Shown in pieces: positions 1 through 9,075 of a stretch of 64,000 bases of DNA (positions are counted from its first letter, which is position 1; the number at the start of each line of letters is the position of its first letter). This DNA comes from UBA9732 sp963621975 (GTDB lineage Bacteria > Spirochaetota > Spirochaetia > Sphaerochaetales > Sphaerochaetaceae), in assembly GCA_963621975.1 (NCBI GenBank), contig CAVFGI010000002.1, positions 1 through 64,000 on the forward strand, given 5' to 3'. Position numbers and translations under genes: made by a program. The notes beneath the pieces were generated by a model. It saw only the letters and a list, made by a program, of their open reading frames with translations. It was not told where the DNA came from and did not search any database.

Positions 1-9
1 ATGTATAGA

Positions 10-59
10 TTTAAATTAAAAAAAGACTGTTGCTCAGTCAAATGACTTTTGCAACAGTC
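10..59 (-). terminator. Intrinsic terminator after tRNA-Leu
   Basis: A perfect 9-bp stem (GACTGTTGC at 25-33 pairing with GCAACAGTC at 51-59) is followed on the minus strand by a run of seven T. It lies just downstream of the minus-strand tRNA gene. The same stem core recurs in the terminator at 33321-33361. Confidence 0.85.
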
Positions 60-73
60 CCTTTTGTACTTTT

Positions 74-153
74 TGCGGAAAGAGGGACTTGAACCCTCAC
101 CCTTGCGGATAGGAACCTAAATCCTACGTGTCTGCCAGTTCCACCACTTCCGC
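74..153 (-). tRNA. tRNA-Leu (anticodon TAG)
   Basis: The minus strand folds as a class II tRNA. The acceptor stem pairs GCGGAAG with TTTCCGC, the T arm is GAGGG-TTCAAGT-CCCTC, and the anticodon stem TAGGA/TCCTA encloses the loop TTTAGGT, giving anticodon TAG, which reads CUN leucine codons. A longer variable arm is present, as expected for leucine. No CCA is encoded at the 3' end. An intrinsic terminator follows directly. Confidence 0.95.
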
Positions 154-281
154 ATTGTTTTAAAATGTTCTTTTTGCGCACTGAATATATAGCATAGAAT
201 CGAGTAATGTTCAATAATCACAAAACAAATACAGCTCCCCACAAGTGGAGAGCTGTAATATCGGGATAGAGAAAGAAGAGA

Positions 282-1802
282 TTACTTGGAAAGGACGGTG
301 CCATCTGCAAGTGTGATTGTGTACCCGTTGAAGATAACTGTTCCGTTGTTGGTAAGGCTTGTAATGACGCAATCTTGGGTGAGTGTCCAAGTACAACCTT
401 CTTCAATAGTAACGACTGCATTGTTGGCAACAGCTGTTCCGCCTTCATCATTGGCAACTATGTTGATGGATCCAGTGAATGAGCTTCCATTGCTGAGCAA
501 GAGGGCAAAAGTGGAGATCTCGTCTACTCTGATGTCTCCTTCTAGGACTTGATTAGAGCAGGTTATTGTGGCCTGTGCTCCGTTGCTTCCAGCTGTTCCC
601 CAGCCACGTGTTGCACTGTTGCCTGTGATGTTGAAAAGATAGGAATTGGTGTCTAGATTTTCAATTGTCACATTGGATAGCTCAATTGTGCAAGCCGTGT
701 TTGTGATGTAGAAGATATCGCCGTTATTGGATGTAAGTGTGCCACCTGTCATAGAGAAGAAAGAAGTTCCAACTGCTGCGTCTCCAGACATTGACTGGTA
801 AATCATGACATTGTGAACGTTCTCGCTGGAGCTAGTTCCCTTGGTGTCGCTCATATTGCCATAAACTGTGCAATTTTCAAGTACAATGCTATTTTTTCCT
901 TCTATTACAAGTGCCTCGGAGTTGTTTGCGGTCAAAATTGCATCTGAGACAGTGATATCGGCCGTGGAATAAACTGCAGGTGAGTTATAACCATTGCTGG
1001 TATAGGTACCTCCTGTGACTACTACAGTTCCACCTCCTCTGTCTGACCTAATGGCTGCTGACGAGTTTCCACTTGTTTCTACCGTAAGATTGCTTGCATA
1101 TGTTGTGCCACCGCCAGTAGTCTGAATTCCACCAGAATTGTCTTGATAAGTTGTTATTGTGCTGTCACTTATTGTGACAATAGTGCCACTACCATAACTG
1201 AATACTCCATTTCCATTTTGTGCATTAGAAGTTACGGTAGCGTTTGTTATGGTTACATTTGCGCCATCTGTAGCAAGAAGTGCTGCATTCATTCCGTAAA
1301 AATCGCCACTTTCAGTGTTTGAGGTTGAACCAGCACTTTTATTAACAGTTATTCCGTCCAAAACAACTGTTGCTCCGTCAACACGCAAGGCGTTTTCATC
1401 ATCGCTAGTAGACTCATAGGAAGTATCGGTATAGGTTCCATCTTCGCTAATTGTATTTGCGCTTGTTCCCTGTGTGACAGTTTGGGAGCCACCGCCAAAG
1501 CTACCGCCACCAAAACCACCTGGGCCACCCTGACCACCCTGTCCATCAGTTTCCCCAGGTACGCCCTGAGGTGGCATACTTGGCATGGTTGTACTTGCTT
1601 CGTTGATTGTGTTTATATCTGTTTCTATATCCGTGTCAGACGTTTCAGTCGTTTCAGACGTTTCAGACGTTTCAGACGTTCTAGACGTCTCAACCGTTGT
1701 AGCCTCTTCAGATAAAGATCCTGTTGTTGCTGTTGAACAGGATGAAAGAAGTAATGCTATTGCAATTACTGATACAAGAATTGTTTTGTAAAAATGTTTC
1801 AT
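282..1802 (-). CDS. Beta-helix-like surface lipoprotein
   Basis: This 506-residue exported protein starts with a lipoprotein signal peptide whose lipobox LLSSC ends near residue 23, so it is probably membrane-anchored. A Ser/Glu/Thr repeat region and a Gly-rich linker follow. The rest is rich in Thr, Ser, Asn and Val, with repeated short strand-turn units such as VTITNATV and VTISDSTI, typical of right-handed beta-helix adhesins or carbohydrate-binding proteins. The ATG at 1802 is preferred because a GGAGG lies just upstream; an in-frame ATG at 1817 would put that ribosome site inside the gene. It is divergent from a two-component system that may regulate it. The exact ligand cannot be told. 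Confidence 0.75.
   Translation of the reverse strand: MKHFYKTILVSVIAIALLLSSCSTATTGSLSEEATTVETSRTSETSETSETTETSDTDIETDINTINEASTTMPSMPPQGVPGETDGQGGQGGPGGFGGGSFGGGSQTVTQGTSANTISEDGTYTDTSYESTSDDENALRVDGATVVLDGITVNKSAGSTSNTESGDFYGMNAALLATDGANVTITNATVTSNAQNGNGVFSYGSGTIVTISDSTITTYQDNSGGIQTTGGGTTYASNLTVETSGNSSAAIRSDRGGGTVVVTGGTYTSNGYNSPAVYSTADITVSDAILTANNSEALVIEGKNSIVLENCTVYGNMSDTKGTSSSENVHNVMIYQSMSGDAAVGTSFFSMTGGTLTSNNGDIFYITNTACTIELSNVTIENLDTNSYLFNITGNSATRGWGTAGSNGAQATITCSNQVLEGDIRVDEISTFALLLSNGSSFTGSINIVANDEGGTAVANNAVVTIEEGCTWTLTQDCVITSLTNNGTVIFNGYTITLADGTVLSK
1636..1691 (-). repeat. 9-bp tandem repeat encoding Ser-Glu-Thr
   Basis: A nine-base unit (cgtttcaga on the plus strand) is repeated about six times with small changes. 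It encodes the SET/SETT repeats after the lipoprotein anchor. Such a tract could vary in copy number by slippage without shifting the frame. Confidence 0.8.
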
Positions 1803-1853
1803 GGGCTTTTCCTCCATATGACTACGTTTTAAACCACAATTATTGAATGAACC

Positions 1854-1882
1854 TTGAAAAAGTATTTTTGGTTTATAATAAT
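1854..1882 (+). promoter_or_regulatory. Promoter for a likely leaderless response-regulator mRNA
   Basis: TTGAAA at 1854-1859, a 17-bp spacer and AATAAT at 1877-1882 are followed by exactly 7 nt and then the ATG at 1890. No Shine-Dalgarno sequence lies before that ATG, so transcription should start at or next to the start codon. TATAAT at 1874-1879 is an alternative -10. Confidence 0.55.
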
Positions 1883-1889
1883 TTTCACT

Positions 1890-2567
1890 ATGAGACTTTT
1901 AATAATTGAAGACGAAAAAGGCCTTTCTGATGCAATCTCCCATATGTTAAAAACCAATGGGTGGCTTGTAAGTGCATGTTATGATGGACTTAGTGGACTA
2001 GAAGAAGCCCAAACGAATCTATATGACTTAATAATATTAGATGTAATGCTTCCAAAAATGGATGGCTTTACTATTTTATCCAATCTGAGAAAAGAGAAAT
2101 TTTCAACACCTATTCTAATGCTTACAGCAAAAGCTGATTTAGAAAGTAGAATAAAAGGTTTAAATGGAGGAGCAGACTATTACCTTCCAAAGCCATTTGA
2201 AATGGCAGAACTTCTTGCGTGTGTTAATGCTCTCTCTAGACGAAAAGACACGTCAATTGAAAGCAAGAATCCCTCATTTGGTGATTTGGAACTTAATCCA
2301 GCTCAAGGTGAACTTTCCTGCAAAAACTCAGGAAAATCTGTAAAATTAAGTGTTAGAGAAATCAATCTTGCTGAACTTTTAATGTCAGCAGAAGGACGTA
2401 TCATCTCAAAAGAACAAATTGCAGACAAACTTTGGGGTCTTGATAACGATAGTGAATATAACAGCACTGAGGTTTACGTTTCTTTTTTGAGAAAAAAACT
2501 TGGCTTCATAAACTCTAAAGTTTCAATAAAAGTGGCCCGAGGCATTGGCTACTACATGGAGGCATAA
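1890..2567 (+). CDS. OmpR-family response regulator
   Basis: This is a 225-residue DNA-binding response regulator. The receiver domain occupies about residues 1-115, with an acidic pocket IEDE near residue 6, the phosphoacceptor Asp51 in LILDVMLPKMDG, a T/S at LTAKA and the conserved Lys in YLPKPF. A winged-helix output domain (about 130-225) ends with the family pattern EVYVSFLRKKL. The ATG at 1890 matches the receiver domain start; an in-frame ATG further up would add a hydrophobic extension. The histidine kinase gene starts one base after the stop, so the two form a standard pair. Confidence 0.9.
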   Translation: MRLLIIEDEKGLSDAISHMLKTNGWLVSACYDGLSGLEEAQTNLYDLIILDVMLPKMDGFTILSNLRKEKFSTPILMLTAKADLESRIKGLNGGADYYLPKPFEMAELLACVNALSRRKDTSIESKNPSFGDLELNPAQGELSCKNSGKSVKLSVREINLAELLMSAEGRIISKEQIADKLWGLDNDSEYNSTEVYVSFLRKKLGFINSKVSIKVARGIGYYMEA

Positions 2568-2568
2568 G

Positions 2569-3864
2569 ATGATAAAACAATTGAGACAACAGCTTATCTT
2601 TATAATGATGGGATGTTTTACAGTAATCATCATAGCCTTAATAGCTCTTATTGCTATAGCTCCAGAAAGAGAGAAGAAAGCACAAATTAGAACAGCACTT
2701 GAAAACTATGCACAACAAAGCAAGCCTCTTGAACCTTCTGATTTACCTCTTAACTTATCTAATGAAAATCTTGAAACTTCCAATACTATGAGCACACCAC
2801 CAGAGCCTCAACCTCCAACAAAGATGGAACATACACCCGTTCAGAACACAGTTACTTTCAGAGATTTTGGCGGTAATATAATTAATATAGAAGTTGATAA
2901 TTACGGAACAATATCCTCTTGGACCACAAACCGTGAAGATTATTATGATGACGACGCAATTCAGGCTATTGTTTCTTTAATTCAGAAAAATGGTGAAGAC
3001 TTTGATAACATTAAAGGTTATTACTTTTTAAAGCACGTATCACCTGATGGCTACTCGTATACCGTCCTTGATGCCACAGCAGCTGTCTTGGATAGCAAGA
3101 GAGTTTTTACATGGGCAGTAATTGGCGGACTTGTTTCCTGGGTCATGCTTTTTGCCTTGAGTTTTAAGTTATCCAGCATGATGATTCGCCCCATCCAAGA
3201 GGCCTTTGACCGACAAAATCGCTTTATTGCCGATGCCGGGCACGAACTCAAAACGCCAATTGCAGTAATACAGGCTAATGCCGATGTCCTTGAATCTGAG
3301 CAAGGTTCAAACAAATGGCTATCATACATCAAAACAGAAACACATCGTATGGATGGCCTAGTTAAGGACCTTATGTTTCTTACCACAATGAAAGGAATGG
3401 GTAAAGATAATAGCTCCGTTGATTTTTCAGGAGTTGTGAATGGGTCTGCCTTACCTTTTGAAGCTTTAGCTTTTGAAAAAAGAATGTCCTTAGGTATAAA
3501 TGTACAAGAAAACATTTTTGTTCAAGGAAGTTCTTTTCAACTGGAAAAACTCGTTAGTATCCTTCTTAGCAATGCAATCAAATATGGAGAACAAAACGGC
3601 TCAATTAGTATTGTACTATGTGAAAGGCACAAAAACGCAATTTTAAAAGTGAAAAATACAGGAGTTGGAATACAACCAAGCGATAAAGATAAAATCTTTG
3701 AACGTTTTTACCGAGTAGATAAAGCCAGAGGGCGTGCTGATGGAAGTTATGGTCTAGGTCTAGCAATGGCAAAAAACATTGCAGAGATTCATCATGGAAA
3801 AATCTCAGTTGAAAGTGAGTATGGAAAGTGGATTGAGTTCACATTTGAAATGCGCTGTATGTAG
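2569..3864 (+). CDS. Sensor histidine kinase
   Basis: This 431-residue membrane kinase has a first membrane segment at about residues 8-30 and an extracytoplasmic region of about 150 residues rich in Pro, Asn and Asp. A second segment near residues 180-205 precedes the HisKA box DAGHELKTP with phosphoacceptor His225. The ATPase domain shows the N box LLSNAIKYG, the F box FERFYRVDKARG and the G box GSYGLGLAMAKN. The ATG at 2569 has a GGAGG inside the end of the regulator gene. It should phosphorylate the response regulator encoded just upstream. The signal is unknown. Confidence 0.9.
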   Translation: MIKQLRQQLIFIMMGCFTVIIIALIALIAIAPEREKKAQIRTALENYAQQSKPLEPSDLPLNLSNENLETSNTMSTPPEPQPPTKMEHTPVQNTVTFRDFGGNIINIEVDNYGTISSWTTNREDYYDDDAIQAIVSLIQKNGEDFDNIKGYYFLKHVSPDGYSYTVLDATAAVLDSKRVFTWAVIGGLVSWVMLFALSFKLSSMMIRPIQEAFDRQNRFIADAGHELKTPIAVIQANADVLESEQGSNKWLSYIKTETHRMDGLVKDLMFLTTMKGMGKDNSSVDFSGVVNGSALPFEALAFEKRMSLGINVQENIFVQGSSFQLEKLVSILLSNAIKYGEQNGSISIVLCERHKNAILKVKNTGVGIQPSDKDKIFERFYRVDKARGRADGSYGLGLAMAKNIAEIHHGKISVESEYGKWIEFTFEMRCM

Positions 3865-3949
3865 AGACAGAAAGTAGAGACAGAATGTTGTTCTACCGTC
3901 TTTTACTTCTTGGCTAAAAGTGCTACATTGCCAGCGTTAGGAGATTCTT

Positions 3950-4552
3950 ATGAAAAAAGTTTTGGTTTCCCTTCTTGTTTTAATGATTTGTTGTGTCGCA
4001 TTTGCCGATACTTCAACTAACAATCTGACTGCAGATCAGCTGAATGACTTTCAGAAACAGGCCTTATTTGTTGTTACAAGTGAAAACACAAGTGTCTATA
4101 CAAACCTTTGGAATTATTCTGCGTACGGATATTCAAATGCTTTTGATTTTTATTTAAATGGTCCTAGCTATCTTTATGCAGAAACCAGAATTGATTGGAG
4201 ACCTTATCAGGGTGCAACAGAGATTACAAAAGACCAGTTTTACACCATAATTGGACGTCCAGATGAAGCAGCAAGATATTTAAAATTCCAAAGAAGTCGC
4301 AATACTTGGTCAGGAATAACTCTTGGATCTCTTTTGATGAGTGCTGGTTGTGCAGCTGCTGGTTACTTTACAGAAGGAACACTATCAAATTGCTTCTATT
4401 TAGTATCTGGAGTAAGTTTACTTACTTCTGGGATTGGACTTATAGTTTTGGACCTCGTCCTAGTAGAAGAAGACCAATTTAGTGTTTCTGTGGCCATGAA
4501 TGCAGCACAGAATTACAATATTGGCCTTCTTGCAAATTACTCCACAAATTAA
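3950..4552 (+). CDS. Exported protein of unknown function with two membrane segments
   Basis: This 200-residue protein begins with a clear signal peptide (MKKVLVSLLVLMICCVAFA). The middle is rich in aromatic residues and Asn. Two hydrophobic stretches at about residues 124-143 and 148-170 may anchor it in a membrane. A good ribosome site (AGGAG) precedes the start. I do not recognise the family. It follows the two-component system in the same direction, with an 85-bp gap holding a short direct repeat (agagacagaa), and may be co-regulated with it. Confidence 0.6.
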   Translation: MKKVLVSLLVLMICCVAFADTSTNNLTADQLNDFQKQALFVVTSENTSVYTNLWNYSAYGYSNAFDFYLNGPSYLYAETRIDWRPYQGATEITKDQFYTIIGRPDEAARYLKFQRSRNTWSGITLGSLLMSAGCAAAGYFTEGTLSNCFYLVSGVSLLTSGIGLIVLDLVLVEEDQFSVSVAMNAAQNYNIGLLANYSTN

Positions 4553-4657
4553 AAACTTCGTGTAAAATTGCTCAGCTTCTTGGCTCTTTAAAACCAAAAA
4601 GTACATTTTGACCCCAAAATCTCACGTCTTTGCAAAACTTCTAAGGAGGGTTTTTAA

Positions 4658-5995
4658 ATGAGTAAAAATCTGACAGAAGGAAGTGTAAGGCGAAATCTTG
4701 TTTCATTCTCGCTTCCATTTCTGGCATCTTATTTTCTACAGACTTTATACGGCATGGCAGACCTTGTAATAATAGGCCAATTTGAAGGTGTAGCTAGTAC
4801 TACGGCAGTCTCCGTTTCAAGCCAAGTCATGCATATGATAACTGTCATGTTTGTTGGTCTACTAATGGGAAGCACAGTAAATATTTCACATGCTGTAGGT
4901 GAAGGAGATAAAAGAAAAGCAGAGAAAATCATTGGAACAACAACTCTTATATTCACAGTTCTCTCCGTTGTGTTAGCATTTGTACTGCTACTTTTGACAG
5001 ATAAAATAGTGGACGTTATGTCCACTCCCACAGAGGCTGTGGAAGGAGCAAGGAAATATCTTATTATTTGTTTTATAGGAATTCCTTTTATTGTCGCTTA
5101 CAACGTTATAAGCAGTATCTACCGCGGACTAGGAGACAGCAAAACTCCTATGTTTTTTGTTCTTGTTGCCTGTGTGGCGAATATCATACTAGATATTCTT
5201 TTTATGGGACCAATGCACCTAGGTCCGTCGGGAGCTGCTCTTGGAACAGTAATTTCCCAAGCTTTGAGTGTTGTTATAGCATTTATTCACATAAGGCATA
5301 GTGGGGAAGAAATAAAGTTCAATAAGGAAGACTTGAAGTATGATAAAGTTCTCACGAAAGCTGTCTTAAAAGCGGGAACACCTATTGCTCTTCAAGATGG
5401 TCTTATTCAAGTTGCATTCATTGTTATAACAATTATCATGAATAAACGAGGGCTAACAGATGCCGCAGCTGTGGGAATTGTTGAGAAAATTATATCATTC
5501 TTGTTTCTTGTACCATCATCGCTACTCTCCTCTGTCTCTGCTATCGCGAGTCAGAATTTTGGAGCTGGGAAGGAAAAAAGAGCAAGGGAGACGCTATATT
5601 GGGCTATTTTCTTTGCGGTCCTCTTTGGGGTTATTGTATCGGTGGTGATTCAATTCATCGCTCCGTGGGTTGTCTCATTATTTACAAGTGATGATGCTGT
5701 TATTAAGAGCGGGGCGGAGTATCTTAAGGGATATGTATTTGACACCATCTTCGCGGGTATACATTTCACATTCAGTGGCTATTTCTGCGCACTGGGTCAC
5801 TCTGGAATATCGTTCATACATAACATAATTTCAATAGCTCTTATGAGAATTCCAGGGGTATACATACTCTCTTCTCTTTATCCTAATAATCTCTTCCCTG
5901 TGGGACTGGCAACAGTCTCAGGCTCAGTACTTTCGTCTTTAATATGTTTGGTTGCCTACCTAATAATAAGCAAGAGAAAGATTCTTAAAGCCTGA
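4658..5995 (+). CDS. MATE-family multidrug efflux transporter
   Basis: This 445-residue, 12-segment membrane protein belongs to the MATE superfamily, which exports drugs or metabolites using Na+ or H+ gradients. Family features include the start SVRRNLVSFSLPFLASYFLQTLYGMADLV, the pattern YRGLGDSKTPM in the first half and QNFGAGKEKRARE in the second half. A strong AAGGAGG lies before the ATG. It is a monocistronic-looking gene, convergent with the next minus-strand pair. The substrate is not predictable. A second MATE protein is encoded at 13200-14546. Confidence 0.9.
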   Translation: MSKNLTEGSVRRNLVSFSLPFLASYFLQTLYGMADLVIIGQFEGVASTTAVSVSSQVMHMITVMFVGLLMGSTVNISHAVGEGDKRKAEKIIGTTTLIFTVLSVVLAFVLLLLTDKIVDVMSTPTEAVEGARKYLIICFIGIPFIVAYNVISSIYRGLGDSKTPMFFVLVACVANIILDILFMGPMHLGPSGAALGTVISQALSVVIAFIHIRHSGEEIKFNKEDLKYDKVLTKAVLKAGTPIALQDGLIQVAFIVITIIMNKRGLTDAAAVGIVEKIISFLFLVPSSLLSSVSAIASQNFGAGKEKRARETLYWAIFFAVLFGVIVSVVIQFIAPWVVSLFTSDDAVIKSGAEYLKGYVFDTIFAGIHFTFSGYFCALGHSGISFIHNIISIALMRIPGVYILSSLYPNNLFPVGLATVSGSVLSSLICLVAYLIISKRKILKA

Positions 5996-6031
5996 GGTTT
6001 CTTTATGAATTAGAGAGATTGTTTCAACGTA

Positions 6032-6721
6032 TCAGCTACAAGCATTGCTTCCTGCTTTTGCCTTCTTAAACTTAAGCCAAGACACAAGAATTGCAATTCC
6101 TCCACCTGGGATAATCATGAAACTAGTGGAGCTAGTTAACGATGGCACCAAGATAAACAAGACACACAGGAATGTGAATGGAATTGCAACAATATCTAAG
6201 TTGCCACGGAAATACTTGTAAGCCATTGCACCAAAGAGGGCTGCAACAACGTTGGAGAAAGCTGGCTGAAGGGCCTCACTTTGCAGAATTGGCTGTAGAG
6301 GCTGAAGAAGTAAAACACCTAAAGCCAAAACCAATACAGTTACAAGCGAGGAAGTGGCAATTGAAAGAGTTGAAATGATTTCGTTCTCCGGAGTTCCAGA
6401 TTTTGCACCAACAATATCCCTTGCGTTAACAGCGCAGGGGATTTTCATATTAATCAGGTTTCCTGTGATAAAAGCAAGATAGCTCCCACCTGCTCCCAAC
6501 ATTGGTGTATAAACCAAAAACTCAACTACACTACTTACAGTCCAAATTAAACCAACACTTATAAAGCCTTTAGCTATTGCTTTTAAATCCGGCATTGCAC
6601 CTAGAATACTTCCAATCAAAAAAGGAGCACCTACAAGCATTATTAAAACTATAGTGGTAAAAATTCTGCCCAAAACGTGAGTTCTATTGTTATATTTTTC
6701 AAAGTATTCAGTATTATTCAT
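6032..6721 (-). CDS. Membrane protein paired with DUF5058 protein
   Basis: This 229-residue protein has about six hydrophobic segments and a short basic C terminus (WLKFKKAK). It starts 15 bp after the DUF5058 gene and is surely co-transcribed with it. I do not recognise a named family. The fixed pairing of two multi-pass membrane proteins suggests a two-component transporter or permease. No soluble partner or ATPase is adjacent, so the energy source is unknown. Confidence 0.6.
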   Translation of the reverse strand: MNNTEYFEKYNNRTHVLGRIFTTIVLIMLVGAPFLIGSILGAMPDLKAIAKGFISVGLIWTVSSVVEFLVYTPMLGAGGSYLAFITGNLINMKIPCAVNARDIVGAKSGTPENEIISTLSIATSSLVTVLVLALGVLLLQPLQPILQSEALQPAFSNVVAALFGAMAYKYFRGNLDIVAIPFTFLCVLFILVPSLTSSTSFMIIPGGGIAILVSWLKFKKAKAGSNACS

Positions 6722-6736
6722 GACATTCCCCTTATC

Positions 6737-7516
6737 TTAAAGGCTTACAATCACAGCACTCGCCATGCCCAAAATCATGCTTCCAGCAATTGAAAAGCTC
6801 TCCACCCATGCCATCTTTTTCTTCTCCGATAGCCAGATAAAGAAAGCCATTGCCAAAGCACTGACAGCTACAACCACCAAGGGAACCCAATCCCCTTTGA
6901 AGGTGAAAACGCCTTTGCCAGAGATAAATCCACCAATATAGGACGCTACATACGCACTCACAAGCCCGATAAACATAGCAGTCATTGCCTTGTCAGCAAA
7001 GCCTCCGCTTGATTTGCTAGACTCTATTTCTGGTGCAGACTCCTTTACTGTTTTGTTCTTTCCACTAAGTTTTTTGAGATAGCTCTTATTGAAGAAAATT
7101 GACAAAATCATGCCCCACATTATGCAAATACTCATTAAAAGTGCTATGGTAGCAAACGCTTGGGCTGTCATTTCGCTCGCAGAAAGACTTGAGAGACCAA
7201 CCTGCTCCGCAGCCGCTTGTGCAACTTGAGTTTCATAATGAAGTGCACCAATGACCGACAATCTAAGCCAAGGCCATGGGATTCCTAAGCTTCCAGAAAG
7301 AGCAATAACTCCTAGCAGAATACCAACACTAGGAAGTAACGAAAATGTTGCACTTGAGGTTATAACAGTTTTCATTTTCTTCTTATCAATTCCCATTGCA
7401 AGTCCTGCTTTGTAGGCCCTGACAAGAAAGACTATACAAATTACCGCAACAAAAGCGATAATTCCACCACAAATCAAATAAAGTGGTGCACTGTTTAAAG
7501 CTTGAAGAATTGTCAT
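6737..7516 (-). CDS. DUF5058-family membrane protein
   Basis: This 259-residue protein has about seven hydrophobic segments. The N-terminal half, with VRAYKAGLAMGIDKKKMK followed by SSATFSLLPSVGILLGVIALSGSLG, matches my memory of the DUF5058 family, which has no assigned function. A cytoplasmic loop near residues 150-170 is charged (KNKTVKESAPEIESSK). It is the first gene of a two-gene operon with the 6032-6721 membrane protein and lies downstream of the CBS-ACT regulator and the liv operon on the same strand. A role in small-molecule transport is a guess from context. Confidence 0.65.
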   Translation of the reverse strand: MTILQALNSAPLYLICGGIIAFVAVICIVFLVRAYKAGLAMGIDKKKMKTVITSSATFSLLPSVGILLGVIALSGSLGIPWPWLRLSVIGALHYETQVAQAAAEQVGLSSLSASEMTAQAFATIALLMSICIMWGMILSIFFNKSYLKKLSGKNKTVKESAPEIESSKSSGGFADKAMTAMFIGLVSAYVASYIGGFISGKGVFTFKGDWVPLVVVAVSALAMAFFIWLSEKKKMAWVESFSIAGSMILGMASAVIVSL

Positions 7517-7607
7517 TTTTCATTCCACCTTTTGCTTTAGATTTTAACATAGCTAATAACCACAATCAACGTGGAAAACAAGAGCTGTATTAGATGTATA
7601 AAATTCC

Positions 7608-8276
7608 TTAGAATGATAAATGCAGGAGTTTGTTTGCCTCTTCAACATCCATAATCTCAATGGCAAATGGTTTGATAAGGTCCACAAGCGCACTACCTGA
7701 GATGCCTGCAACCTTGATTGAGATGCATCTGTTGGAAGGATCTGTTCCGGCAAAGCAAGAGCAGGTAATTAAATCCAATTGCTGGGAACTAATTTTGCTA
7801 ATAATCTCAGAAAGAACGCCCTTGCCTTCTTTCACCAAGAAAGTAATTGTTGTTCCAGGAATACGAGAACCAAAGGTTTCAAGAAGCATTTTGAAAAGAT
7901 CGCTCTTACTTACAATACCCACCAAGTGCTCGTCTTCAACAACTGGGAGACAAGAAAGATCTTGGTCTACCATGAGAGTTGCAGCAGCCTCAACCGTTGT
8001 GTCTTTTGTAATAGTAACAGGATTCCTACTCATAATCTTTTTGACAGTAAGCTTTGCCAAAAGATAGTTTGTTTCGTAGGCACTGAGAGTGCTGGCAGGA
8101 GATGGAGCAGCCTTAAGGATATCTTTTTCCGATATCACTCCTACAAGTTTTCCATTTTTATCCAAAACTGGAAGTCTGTGGACATGCTCTTTTTTCATTA
8201 GATCAGAAGCATCCTGAATGGACATATCAGGAGTGCAGGTAATAGGATTTTTTGTCATTCTGTTTTCAATAATCAT
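7608..8276 (-). CDS. Tandem CBS domain protein with C-terminal ACT-like domain
   Basis: This 222-residue protein has two CBS repeats: residues about 7-60 (MTKNPITCTPDMSIQDA, VHRLPVLDKNGKLVGVISEKDIL) and about 78-130 (IMSRNPVTITKDTTVEAA, LSCLPVVEDEHLVGIVSKSDL). An ACT-like fold follows at about 140-210 (TITFLVKEGKGVLSEIISKI). This is the AcuB-like architecture. CBS pairs usually bind adenine nucleotides and ACT domains usually bind amino acids. A GGGGGT ribosome site precedes the ATG. Its place 50 bp after livF suggests it may sense amino acids or control the transporter, which is inference. Confidence 0.85.
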   Translation of the reverse strand: MIIENRMTKNPITCTPDMSIQDASDLMKKEHVHRLPVLDKNGKLVGVISEKDILKAAPSPASTLSAYETNYLLAKLTVKKIMSRNPVTITKDTTVEAAATLMVDQDLSCLPVVEDEHLVGIVSKSDLFKMLLETFGSRIPGTTITFLVKEGKGVLSEIISKISSQQLDLITCSCFAGTDPSNRCISIKVAGISGSALVDLIKPFAIEIMDVEEANKLLHLSF

Positions 8277-8326
8277 AGGACCCCCTATAGGATTTGTGAA
8301 CCTTCACTAAACCCTCGCTAATTTAA

Positions 8327-9073
8327 CTATTCTCCAAGATATGCTGCTCTTACCTTCTCATTTTTAAGCAAGGATCGAGCGTTGTCGTGAAGAACAATAA
8401 CTCCGTTTTCCATAACGTACCCGTCGTCAGCACTCTTTAATGCAAGTCTAGCATTTTGCTCAACAACAAGGATTGTGACATTATCTTCCTTGTTAATATG
8501 GCGTAACTTACTGAAGATATCATGAACAATCAACGGCGCCAAGCCAAGACCAGGTTCATCTAACAGTAGCAATCTAGGACTCACCATAAGTGCCCTTGCA
8601 ACGGCAAGCATCTGCTGTTCACCACCAGAGAGGCTTCTTGCTTTTTGCTTCTTACGACTGCCTAAAATTGGGAAGAAGTCAAACATTTCTTGCTTTTTCT
8701 TCTTTATTAGGCCATCATCCTTTAGCATAAACGCTCCCATGTCCAGGTTTTCCTCTACGGTAAGGTCTGCAAAAACTCGGCGTCCTTCAGGAACCAGAGC
8801 TATACCCCTTTTTACTACATTATACGTTGGAATTCCGTGAAAGTGTCCATCTTTTACAGAATAAAGTACATTTTCTTCATAACTGATAGATCCAGAGACT
8901 AAAGGCTCCTGTCCAACAATAGCTTTAAGTAAGGTTGACTTACCTGCTCCGTTAGCTCCAATAAGAGAAACAAAAGAACCTTCGTTTACAGACATTGATA
9001 CTCCATGAAGAGCTTTAATGTTTCCATAACTTACGGCAATATCGTCTATTTTCAATAGAACTTTGTTAGACAT
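8327..9073 (-). CDS. livF: Branched-chain amino-acid ABC transporter ATPase LivF
   Basis: This 248-residue ABC ATPase has Walker A GANGAGKST, the signature LSGGEQQM, Walker B LLLLDEPGLGLAP and the switch His region VVEQNAR typical of LivF rather than LivG. It should form the cytoplasmic ATPase dimer with LivG and drive uptake of branched-chain or related amino acids. The ATG at 9073 has GGAG five bases upstream; an in-frame GTG at 9079 overlaps the livG stop and is the alternative. It is the last transporter gene of livKHMGF. Confidence 0.93.
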   Translation of the reverse strand: MSNKVLLKIDDIAVSYGNIKALHGVSMSVNEGSFVSLIGANGAGKSTLLKAIVGQEPLVSGSISYEENVLYSVKDGHFHGIPTYNVVKRGIALVPEGRRVFADLTVEENLDMGAFMLKDDGLIKKKKQEMFDFFPILGSRKKQKARSLSGGEQQMLAVARALMVSPRLLLLDEPGLGLAPLIVHDIFSKLRHINKEDNVTILVVEQNARLALKSADDGYVMENGVIVLHDNARSLLKNEKVRAAYLGE

Positions 9074-9075
9074 GG

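Noticed and set aside
286..552. Plus-strand reading frame inside the lipoprotein gene.
   Set aside because: It is a shadow of the antisense frame of a repetitive beta-helix gene, with no ribosome site or family features.
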